A stretch of 64,000 nucleotides of DNA from Pycnococcus provasolii (Eukaryota; Chlorophyta; Pseudoscourfieldiophyceae; Pseudoscourfieldiales; Pycnococcaceae), in contig OW568864.1 of assembly GCA_938743325.2 (NCBI GenBank), forward strand, positions 1,116,001 to 1,180,000, given 5' to 3'. A model generated the notes under the pieces. That model worked only from the letters and a program-made list of their open reading frames with translations, searched no databases and had not been told where the DNA came from. The first letter of the stretch is position 1. Every line of letters begins with the position of its first letter. Position numbers and translations under genes: made by a program. This document shows positions 45,465-53,923 of this stretch, piece by piece.

Positions 45465-46505
45465 TCACGCAAACGCAATCGCAGCGCCGATGAACAGCCG
45501 CCGATGATGCCACCAAAAATAAAAATGGTGGACTTTGAGAGGATTGTCCCTCTCTCTCTCTCTCGCGGCGGCGGCGGCGGCGGCGACGAAGGCGACGGAG
45601 GCGGCGGCGGCGGAGGCGGCGGCGTCGAGGAACGCGCCGAGCCGCAAGGTCTTCTTCTCTGCTTTCCCCGCCTCCGGCGCAGCTGATCCGTGCTTGCTCA
45701 GCAGCGCCTCATAGACTTTCTGAGCGCTCATCTTTCCCACCGTCAGGATGCGACGGGTGATGGTCACGTACTGGCACTGGCGTGTCGTCAGAGCGGCTAC
45801 CACCTTCCCACCAAAGAGTGCTCTGTGCCTCGTCTCCGCGTTCACTCGGTCCTTCTCTAGCTGCTCCAGCGTCGAGGTGGCTGTATCCACCGCCGTCTTG
45901 CCCTCCAGCGCCTTGTTTGCGACGTGCAGGTCCGTGTGCATTCCATCAAGCTCCTGGCTCATCAGGCGGTGTAGCTCCTTCTCCGTCTCCATGCCCTTGA
46001 GCACGTGCTCCGCATATTCAAACGCGCTCAGTGACGGGCACGCGGTCCTGATGCTGGCCTCCAGGTCCTGCTGGAATTGTTTCGGAGTGCTCGTCATCTT
46101 GATCATCATCAGTGTAGACGGCTGTAGGTCTTGACGTGACGTAACGAACTCAGCAGTTGCTTTGGCCATGAACAGCGCCCGCATAGCTTGCGCTGCCTCT
46201 CGTTCCAGCACGCTGGCATCCTCTTTGCTTGGTCTCGGCGTTGCCTGCAGCTTTACCTCCAATTCTTCGAAAGACTTCAAGAATTCCGGCGAGGTACGGT
46301 AACCGTGCCACCAATTAGCTGCTACGCTGCCAGTCTTGAGGAATGATTCCACCGCATGCACGAACGTCTGCGGTCTGCGTATCACTGAATACGAGTCGCA
46401 CCGCTGGTTGAAAGCCTTGAGCTTCCCGTCCGCCTCGTCGTAGCCTTCATTACCGTTGAGTGCTTCCTGAATTCGCTTGGAAGAGGAGCTCTCTTCTTCG
46501 TCCAT
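45465..46505 (-). CDS. Stand-alone Gag-like protein next to the retrotransposon LTR
   Basis: 346 residues from MDEEESSSSKRIQEAL. Helical throughout; the central part (AEFVTSRQDLQPSTLMMIKM) parallels the Gag of the neighbouring retrotransposon (KEFVTKRNKLESSQLHTIKV) at the equivalent position, with similar flanking helices (LKSFEELEVKL, AEHVLKGMETEKELHRLMSQ). It has no zinc finger, protease or pol, and its C-terminus runs into a GAGA/GGC low-complexity region (45540-45620), so the last 50 residues may not be authentic. It starts about 200 bp from the LTR at 46711. It could be a remnant of a related element, a non-autonomous partner or a co-opted gene. The reading frame is intact. Confidence 0.55.
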   Translation of the reverse strand: MDEEESSSSKRIQEALNGNEGYDEADGKLKAFNQRCDSYSVIRRPQTFVHAVESFLKTGSVAANWWHGYRTSPEFLKSFEELEVKLQATPRPSKEDASVLEREAAQAMRALFMAKATAEFVTSRQDLQPSTLMMIKMTSTPKQFQQDLEASIRTACPSLSAFEYAEHVLKGMETEKELHRLMSQELDGMHTDLHVANKALEGKTAVDTATSTLEQLEKDRVNAETRHRALFGGKVVAALTTRQCQYVTITRRILTVGKMSAQKVYEALLSKHGSAAPEAGKAEKKTLRLGAFLDAAASAAAASVAFVAAAAAAARERERDNPLKVHHFYFWWHHRRLFIGAAIAFA

Positions 46506-46710
46506 ATCGTCCGTTGTGCAGCAAATTCCCGTGCCCGTTGCAGTTGTAGGTCCAGGTGTGCTTGCGCTAGCCCTCGTTGCCCACCGCGACGGCCGAATTA
46601 ACAGTGCCCTGGGTATGAAGTTCGGGCCGAAAGCGGTTGGTGACACGAGCGGTGACTCTCCTCCTGTGTCACGACGCACTACCGCGTCACAGCGTCACCT
46701 TCGACCAAAA

Positions 46711-47359
46711 TGAAATGTAACTAACTCACGTCACACACTACTCACAATCTCCCTCCACACCACCAGCGCCACCACCACCACCCCAGGCGAGCCCACGAGG
46801 CTCGACCAGGCGACAACGGACAACCCTAGTTGTTTTACCACCCTAACTCCACAAGGCCGGAGCCAAGTTACACTTAAAACTCTCTCTCTCTCTCTCTCTT
46901 CACCGGTCAACAAGCGTACGCCACTCGTGCGTACACAAAAACGCGTTGACAATGGCAGCAGGGAAACCCATACAACCACAGCCCACCACACACAACCGTG
47001 GGGCCACCTTGCAATAGGCAACCTCCACACGGGGCCGCCTTGCAACGGGCAACCTCCACTCGGGGCACCTCACCTGTCCACATCACGTGACCTTGCAAGT
47101 CCCCATGAACAGCGGACAAAAATGACATTAATGTCATTTTTGTCCGCACTTCACGGGGACCAAGAAAATCCACATTAATGTGGATTTTCTTGCTGATACG
47201 TCATCCTGATAACGTATCCCCGAATCATCCACACTCACCCATATTTATCTTGAGGGGGCCCAAACCCTCACCAACTCTAGAAGGTTGGAGGCACTTATTC
47301 CACACACACACCACTCACCACCGCACCACTGCGCCACCACACCGCCATGCCGCGCGACA
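46711..47359 (-). repeat. 3' LTR (649 bp)
   Basis: Identical by eye to 57626-58274 (constant offset 10,915). It contains two perfect palindromes, a TATAAATA-like AGATAAATATGGG on the minus strand, a CCCCGAAT motif and a (CT)n tract. Short open frames in it are not conserved genes. Confidence 0.95.
47112..47192. repeat. Twin perfect palindromes in the LTR
   Basis: Positions 47112-47147 are a 36-bp perfect palindrome and 47161-47192 a 32-bp perfect palindrome. Both are centred on CATTAATG, with different arms (GCGGACAAAAATGA and CAAGAAAATCCA). The same pair is at 58027-58062 and 58076-58107. Confidence 0.95.
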
Positions 47360-47506
47360 GCTGTCACGACGCACTACCGCGTCACAGCGTCACCTTCGAC
47401 CCCACCGCCTCGGTTGTGATATCGCTGGAAATGTCACACCGTATCAGCGCACAACCGAAACCAACTCAGGGTATGGCCACGGTACGCATTCACCACACAC
47501 ATTTGT

Positions 47507-50500
47507 TCAAATCACTAACGCCATTGGCGCTTCTGGGTCGGCCACGAACAGCCACCCCACTTCACTAGACTCTCGTCTCACTAATTGTTTGCGTATAGCC
47601 ACGGAGGCAAATATACACAACCACGCACATTGCCGCTGACGGCCAACTCTAGGCAAGTTGCTAATCACTGCAACCCTGCCTTCGTCCATCCATTGTTTCA
47701 GCATACTTGCTCGAGCTCGGGGCATCGTAGCATAATAGCTGTACGACACATGTACACACACCACCTTGGCAGTTGCCTTTACCATGAGTGGCACCACCAA
47801 ATCTAAGCAGTCGAACCAAGGGCTACATACTACTGCCTCGACACCTTGTTTCGCCATGCGTTGCCAAAATACCGGCTGACACGCATTCATACACAACTCT
47901 GCGCCATGCCCAGGGTTCAAGTCATTGCTAACTACGCGTACTTCTTGCCCGCTGAGGTATGAAGCCACCGCTTTGGTACCCGCGAACGGATCCAACACCC
48001 ACTCAAATTTATCAAGCGCCACATGCTCCCACAGCTGTTCGAGTGCACCGGGCACTGTCGTGACGCAAGGCAACGCTCGTGGCGTCTGCATAAGCGCCAC
48101 CGCCCTCGCCATATTGCTTACCGTGCGCGCTGAGCATCCGGGCTGGAGCTCTTGCATCAGTTTCGCCAACACCACATTGTCCATCAAAGGTAAGACCTCT
48201 TTGGACTTGCACAACATTGTCTCGTTCTTCCAAGCCAATGCAGCTGCCACGTGACTACCACGCGTGGACCTGAGTCTTGTCACACGAGTATCTTGTTTCA
48301 CATTATCACTTTTATCTTTGTTCACTTCACCACTCGATGGAAGCAAGTACTTGCGTACTTCTGCCTCGTACATCGTTTCTTCATCGCCATCGTCGTACCT
48401 GATCCGGAATCGGTACGGCGGGTGCGCAGTAGCCTCGAAGAGCACCGTGCCTTCATGTTGCTCCTTCACACCAGGTCCCACGTCAAACTCCTTCATGACG
48501 CGTCGCCCATGCAGCGCCAAACCTCGTTCATCTCGCAATCTCGCGGTCACAGTTGGAGGTGGACGATACGCCCCGTCACCAAACGTGCTTGGGGATGGTT
48601 GATACCCCAGCATTGAGCATGCCTCGCACACCCACGTGGTCTGTGGTACGACCTTAAGTGGTGGCGTTACACACCAGATGTGCCACGCCTTCCCACACCC
48701 GTCACACACAATCATCTTGCTGTGTTCTCGGTCACCGTTGCACCCTTGGCACCGCCACGCAGCCTTGAGTAGCGTGCCGTCAACGGTCCCGTCCAGGTCA
48801 GGCAAATGGCACGGCGCCATGTTTACCGCCTGCTCCACGATGGTTGCGCCATCGCGACCTTCCAACACAAACACATCCTCGCTTCGTGCCTCCTTGACTC
48901 GGAGCACCGTCCTCATTACCTTCGCCTCCAAACCTTTCGCATGAGCTCGCGCCACATAAACGAAATCACCCACCTCAAACTTCCTGAGCTTACGCCAGTA
49001 CGTACCATCGCGAAGCTGAGCGTATCGTAACGAATCTCGGTGTTGCGCCACCTTCAAATTCGAATCGATGGTAGCCACCATCTTCTTCATGGCCACCGCA
49101 CGCTTAAGCAAGCTGACGGCGGTTGCCTCAGTCGCTCGTTTCGCATCATCTTCCTCCACTCCTTCATAGACTAACTCGTCAGCGAAGGCACCGCCGTGAC
49201 CAATGGCCAACTGAGGCTCCGTGCCGTACACTACTTCGAACGGGCTCATACCCGATGACGCTTGCTTACTGCAGCGGTATCCGAGCACCACCCACATCAA
49301 CAAGACGTCCCAGTCGCGGTGTTCTTCCGCGTCTACAGTAAGACGTTTCAAAGACTCCTTAACCGTCTGTACCACACGCTCCACTTGGCCATTGGCCTGA
49401 GGATGGTTGCGTGACGTTGTCCGGTGGTCGATGCACGCCTCCCTTAACAATTCCGCAAACTCTCCTCCCACGAACTCTTGTCCGTTGTCCGACGTCACTA
49501 CGGCTGGAGCACCGTATCGACTCAAGACATGTTGCAAGAACGCATACGCAACATTAGAGGACGTCCTGTCGGGAGTGGGGACCGCGACAAGTTCTTTGCT
49601 GAATGCATCAATGAAGATTAAGATGTATTTGTTACCACGTTCAGTCTCATTGAACGGGCCAGCAAAATCAACATGCCACCTGAAGAACAATCCTTGAATT
49701 GGCAAGGATTGTAACTCCGTTCCACCTGCCTTGCGGTTCGGCCGTGCTTTCGCCAAATCGCAAGCCGCACACTTCCCAACCACTGTAGCCACTTGGCGAT
49801 ACATGCCGGGCCACCAATAATGTAGCTTGACCAGTTCGTACGTACGCCGTACTCCGAAGTGGCCTGTCTTACGGTGGTACAAGTCAATGACTTCTTCACG
49901 CTTGCCTGGCGGAGGCACTTCTCTTGGTCTCCGGCCGTCAGGCACAAACAAGAGCACCATCTCGCCGTCTCGTTGTTTAGTGGCATACGACCTCATGCGC
50001 CTTGCCACTCGGCTGCGCTTTGCGACGTCGGTAACCGCTCCAGCGCCACCTTCACGCATGGCTAGCATGAGTTCCTCATCCTCCCACGGGTCTGCGCTTG
50101 CAGCCGTGGAGGTGACTTCACTTGCTATTGCCGCCGCAACCTCAGCGTTGTTTTCTTCACGCCTTGGCACGAAGACACGGTACTCCGTGCCCGTCTCATA
50201 TTGTTGCACCAAGAGTTCTGAGCCACCATCTATGGCATGGACGAACCTATCCCTCAACTCTTTGGGCCAACCTGGTAACCTTGTTGTGGTTACAGGTTGT
50301 TGACTCAACTTGCGCTTCTCGTGCTGGCATACGGCCGCAATTGCCTTGCCTTCCTCATCTTGCACTCGACAGCGCGCCCATCGAGCCATGCACTTTCGAG
50401 CTGCGGAAACCTCCGGGTTGGCGTCCACGTAGCCCAATCCCTTCTTGTCCAGCCGCTCCTTAACTCCTTCTTGGCCGCTAGGCATTGGGTTCCTCAGACA

Positions 50501-53500
50501 CCAATCCCAATTGCAGACTAAAGACGCCACCGCCGCTCCGTTGGGACGATTGCCCTGCCACGGCATGACGTTGCGTGACCACAATCTTGCAGCCGCACCA
50601 ACTTGCTGTGCTTCGGTGCCGGTGCTCCTCTCCCATTCATCTCTCGCTTCGCTGACCTCGCGCGCGAGCTGCAACATGTCTCGCATGCTAATACCGTCAG
50701 CCACGTTGCGCGCAACCGCGGCCATCTGCCTGGCCGTCGCGTCACCGTTCCTCATGGAGGGTTCTTGGTGTGCGGACGTGCCTCGCTCTGCCACGCTTGT
50801 CGTCGCGTCACCTTCGTCGGCTAAGACAGCCGCAAGGAGGTCCATGCGTTCAACGTTGGTGATTACAGGGCGCCGGTTACAGCTCTCAATCCAACCATCC
50901 CACCAATTCCCTCTCGCATGTCGGGCATGCGTCTCGATTACCACTGCGGCGTTGGCGCTCGCTATTCGCTTCCACCACCGAGTGTCTGCGTCGAGCTCCG
51001 CCTCGTCCGCCATCAAACCAGCCACCACCACTTCGGCGCCACAGGCCACCGCCCGTGTGCGCTCAACGAGTTCCGTGACGTTGGCGTTATTGTCTTGCCA
51101 CGCTTGGCACCACAGTTGCTCGACGCCCGAATCAGTGCGTTGCGCCACCCATCCAGGTGGAAGCCTTGCGCGCACGTACTCGTCACGCATCTGCTCTCTC
51201 AGCTGGTACGTCTCCACAGAAACGCACATGTTCACTTGTAGTCCTGACTGCCACGCGGCGTGAACGCCTCGTCCGCACACGCCCGGTCCTTCAACCACCA
51301 CTACAGGAGAACTCCATATTGCGTTGCCAACATGATCCGTTGACGGCAACAATTCGCCTCGCACGACATGTTTCAGCCGGCGCCTCCACTCCGTCAGCGG
51401 CGTTTCCACCGTCTCATCTTCTACGGCGTCATTGACCATAGCACACACTTCGTGGCTAACCTTGTCAGCGGGGCTCACGCACACGCTCGCGCGCATGGTG
51501 ACCCTGAGCGGTGCTACTGCACCATAAGGTTCGCCCTTAATTAACGCGCCTGCCACTGCGCGCCCCACCTCTTCACCCTTTCCGTTCCCTACCGTACTCG
51601 CCATGTCCGGACTGGGATTGGGAATTGTGACGGGGACTCCGTCAAGATTGAGGTCACTTTGAGTTGCCTTGTTACCTGGGTTACGAGCAACTGCTGTGTA
51701 CCACTCGGCATACTCTTCAGGCGTCGCAAGCCTCACTTGTCCGCCCAGGTTGCGTTCCTCCCCGTCATCCAACCTTGCTCCAGAGTTATCTTCCTCCGTT
51801 GCCAAGGGGAATCGCGAGGGCACGTCGGCATTAGCATGCGACGCTCCAGCCCTGTGAATGACCACCAAGTCATATTGTTCCACCATTAATGCCCACCTCG
51901 TGTGGTGTGCATTTTTCTTCTGAGAGGAGTCCATCAACCAAACTAAAGGTTGGTGGTCCGTGATCAACTTGATATGCCTTCCCCAGATGTAGGGGTGAAA
52001 CGTACGTAACGCCCACGTCACAGCGAGCAATTCGCCATAATACGATGGATACTTAGCTTCATGTACGTTTAGGCTACGCGAGATACACGCGCACAGCCTC
52101 TCCTTCCCGTCTGGTCCCACTTGAGCTAGCACGGCAGCTATGCCGTACGAACTAAAGTCGGTATAGACGTGCGTCTCCAGCTCATCGTCGAAGTGGAACA
52201 ACCCTACGCCGGGCGTTGCCAACTTCTCTTTCAACTCATCCAACTGGGCTTGGTGCTCGTCGGTCCACGCACCCTTCACCCATACTGCACCTTTCTTGAG
52301 CAATGGTCTCATTCCTTCAATCATTGCTGACGCATTAGGGATGAAAGACCGGTAGTAGGAGATTAGGCCGAGCTGTGACCTTAAGTCACTGGCACTCTCT
52401 GGCCTCCCCATACCTATAATCGCCTTGACCTTGGCCTCATCTGGTGTAACGCCGTTCCCACCCACCTTGTGTCCTAGGAACTCCACAGTCGCCAACCCGA
52501 ACTTACTCTTGTCTGGGTGTAACCTCAAACCTGTGGTGTTACACATGGCGAACATACGCTCAAGTGCCTTCAAATGGTCACTCCACTCATCGTGGTGTAC
52601 ACACAGGTCATCTATGTAGCAGGTGGTTTCGTTGTCCAATCCCGCCACCGCCAGTTCTCGGTCCATTACCGTTTGGAACTTGGCAGCCGCGTTGACGTAA
52701 CCGAACGTCATCCGCTCCCATACATAGATTTTGCCCTTCCACCAAAACTGGGTAAGGTGTATGCTACCGGGGTCCATGGGAACCTGGTTGAAACCCTTCC
52801 GCAGGTCCACCGCGGTGATGTACTTCGCCGCTGAAAGGCGCGCGATCTGGTCATCGGCACGGTGCATACCCCGCCTGTCCCGTATGGTAATGGCGTTCAC
52901 ACCCCTCGAGTCCGCACACACCCTACAATCCGTCCACTCTCCGGTCTTCGCATCTTTCTTAGCTGCGACCGTGGTGTTCATTGCGTGGAGCCCGTACTGG
53001 TGCTCTCCCAACTTATATTCCCGAATGTACCCCGCGTCCTGAAACGCTTGGTACCATTCATCCACCTTCTCTTGTTCCGCCTTGTTCAACCTCCTCTGGC
53101 GTTGGCGGGTTTCAACTGACTTGTCCGTTACATCTATCTTGAACGGTCCGTCAACCCCACTGTATCCCGGAATGTCGTCATTGCTCCACGCAAACGCTCC
53201 TTTATTCCTGTTCAACAGTTCCAACAATTCCACCTTTTGCTCCTCAGTCAATCGTGACGCAACCATCCATCCGTCTCGTGTCTCCACGCTCTCTTCCAGC
53301 CCGACGTCACCGTATGGCGTCATTGCGTCTATGAGCCGTGCTGGGCGCCTTGGCGCGACTTTTGTCTCGCTCGTCACCGTGCAAACTGCCCACACTTGGC
53401 GCTTGACGTGAGCTCCTCCAACTAGCGTCAGCGCTACCACGGTTGCCAGCCACATCTTGACTTCAAACAACACGAGCCACGCGAGCAGTACGGTTAGCAC

Positions 53501-53923
53501 CGCGCCCGCCATCCACCCTCGCCGTGCCGGGTGCTTGGTATCCACCATTTTCTTCATCCTCCTGGCTTGGGACTTGTTCCACTTGATGCGCCGCGGTGGA
53601 TGCGTCCAGCCATTCCTTCTCGCCTCGTCTTCGAACGTGCCTCCACCTGTACTCTCGGCCCACGTGGTCGCGTCTTCGTTGACGTTACTTGCGGACGTGC
53701 CCGTGCTGGGTGTGGACATTGCCACCGCCAGTACCCACAGCACTCCGAGCCACATTATCCATCTCTTCAAACCATAAACCCTTCGTGTTTTCCCCCCTTC
53801 CCTACTTCCCTCAGCCGATGGCGAGGTCTTTACGCTCGCAGCGCATCCACCAGTAGGCGCGCGAGCTCCTCGTTTCCCGAGCCATCCTGTGAGTTGTGTT
53901 CCGGCTCGTCGACTGCCGTGCAA
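47507..53923 (-). CDS. Retrotransposon ORF2: RT, RNase H, integrase, PHD, Tudor-like and methyltransferase-like domains
   Basis: Up to 2138 codons; the first ATG is at 53755, downstream of the ORF1 stop, so expression probably uses frameshifting or reinitiation across the 53830-53923 overlap. Residues 52-70 and 137-172 are hydrophobic, membrane-like. RT spans about 290-480 (YIDD at 436-439; FLGH with GVTPDEAK following). RNase H spans about 580-705 (VYTDFSSYGIAAVL, ELLAVTWAL, HANADVPSR). An unassigned stretch of about 600 residues follows. Integrase spans about 1345-1530 (HRKTGHFG...CAACDLAK zinc site, then D in WHVDFAGPF, D in TSDNGQEF, E in NGQVERVVQ). A PHD finger lies at about 1720-1770 (CQGC...CDGCGKAWHIWC...CEAC), then a Tudor/Agenet-like segment (RIRYDDGDEE). 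Residues about 1975-2138 look like a SAM methyltransferase (VLDPFAGTKAVASYL, NDLNPG, CSPWFDCLD). Confidence 0.9.
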   Translation of the reverse strand: MHGSRRAGTQLTGWLGKRGARAPTGGCAASVKTSPSAEGSREGGKTRRVYGLKRWIMWLGVLWVLAVAMSTPSTGTSASNVNEDATTWAESTGGGTFEDEARRNGWTHPPRRIKWNKSQARRMKKMVDTKHPARRGWMAGAVLTVLLAWLVLFEVKMWLATVVALTLVGGAHVKRQVWAVCTVTSETKVAPRRPARLIDAMTPYGDVGLEESVETRDGWMVASRLTEEQKVELLELLNRNKGAFAWSNDDIPGYSGVDGPFKIDVTDKSVETRQRQRRLNKAEQEKVDEWYQAFQDAGYIREYKLGEHQYGLHAMNTTVAAKKDAKTGEWTDCRVCADSRGVNAITIRDRRGMHRADDQIARLSAAKYITAVDLRKGFNQVPMDPGSIHLTQFWWKGKIYVWERMTFGYVNAAAKFQTVMDRELAVAGLDNETTCYIDDLCVHHDEWSDHLKALERMFAMCNTTGLRLHPDKSKFGLATVEFLGHKVGGNGVTPDEAKVKAIIGMGRPESASDLRSQLGLISYYRSFIPNASAMIEGMRPLLKKGAVWVKGAWTDEHQAQLDELKEKLATPGVGLFHFDDELETHVYTDFSSYGIAAVLAQVGPDGKERLCACISRSLNVHEAKYPSYYGELLAVTWALRTFHPYIWGRHIKLITDHQPLVWLMDSSQKKNAHHTRWALMVEQYDLVVIHRAGASHANADVPSRFPLATEEDNSGARLDDGEERNLGGQVRLATPEEYAEWYTAVARNPGNKATQSDLNLDGVPVTIPNPSPDMASTVGNGKGEEVGRAVAGALIKGEPYGAVAPLRVTMRASVCVSPADKVSHEVCAMVNDAVEDETVETPLTEWRRRLKHVVRGELLPSTDHVGNAIWSSPVVVVEGPGVCGRGVHAAWQSGLQVNMCVSVETYQLREQMRDEYVRARLPPGWVAQRTDSGVEQLWCQAWQDNNANVTELVERTRAVACGAEVVVAGLMADEAELDADTRWWKRIASANAAVVIETHARHARGNWWDGWIESCNRRPVITNVERMDLLAAVLADEGDATTSVAERGTSAHQEPSMRNGDATARQMAAVARNVADGISMRDMLQLAREVSEARDEWERSTGTEAQQVGAAARLWSRNVMPWQGNRPNGAAVASLVCNWDWCLRNPMPSGQEGVKERLDKKGLGYVDANPEVSAARKCMARWARCRVQDEEGKAIAAVCQHEKRKLSQQPVTTTRLPGWPKELRDRFVHAIDGGSELLVQQYETGTEYRVFVPRREENNAEVAAAIASEVTSTAASADPWEDEELMLAMREGGAGAVTDVAKRSRVARRMRSYATKQRDGEMVLLFVPDGRRPREVPPPGKREEVIDLYHRKTGHFGVRRTYELVKLHYWWPGMYRQVATVVGKCAACDLAKARPNRKAGGTELQSLPIQGLFFRWHVDFAGPFNETERGNKYILIFIDAFSKELVAVPTPDRTSSNVAYAFLQHVLSRYGAPAVVTSDNGQEFVGGEFAELLREACIDHRTTSRNHPQANGQVERVVQTVKESLKRLTVDAEEHRDWDVLLMWVVLGYRCSKQASSGMSPFEVVYGTEPQLAIGHGGAFADELVYEGVEEDDAKRATEATAVSLLKRAVAMKKMVATIDSNLKVAQHRDSLRYAQLRDGTYWRKLRKFEVGDFVYVARAHAKGLEAKVMRTVLRVKEARSEDVFVLEGRDGATIVEQAVNMAPCHLPDLDGTVDGTLLKAAWRCQGCNGDREHSKMIVCDGCGKAWHIWCVTPPLKVVPQTTWVCEACSMLGYQPSPSTFGDGAYRPPPTVTARLRDERGLALHGRRVMKEFDVGPGVKEQHEGTVLFEATAHPPYRFRIRYDDGDEETMYEAEVRKYLLPSSGEVNKDKSDNVKQDTRVTRLRSTRGSHVAAALAWKNETMLCKSKEVLPLMDNVVLAKLMQELQPGCSARTVSNMARAVALMQTPRALPCVTTVPGALEQLWEHVALDKFEWVLDPFAGTKAVASYLSGQEVRVVSNDLNPGHGAELCMNACQPVFWQRMAKQGVEAVVCSPWFDCLDLVVPLMVKATAKVVCVHVSYSYYATMPRARASMLKQWMDEGRVAVISNLPRVGRQRQCAWLCIFASVAIRKQLVRRESSEVGWLFVADPEAPMALVI

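Larger units (their letters stand above)
46667..47401. repeat. Perfect 40-bp direct repeat flanking the left LTR
   Basis: An identical 40-bp sequence (starting TGTCACGACGCACTACC) lies at 46667-46706 and at 47362-47401. The copies are 4 and 2 bases away from the two ends of the LTR copy at 46711-47359. The right LTR has no such copies at its borders. Confidence 0.9.

Noticed and set aside
46927-47178. Short frames repeated in both LTRs (also 57842-58093)
   Set aside because: They recur only because the LTRs are identical; they span the palindromes and have no ATG-proximal conservation.
47360-47420. Polypurine tract before the 3' LTR
   Set aside because: The adjoining minus-strand sequence (GCGTCGTGACAGC) is not purine-rich; the 40-bp repeat occupies the expected place.
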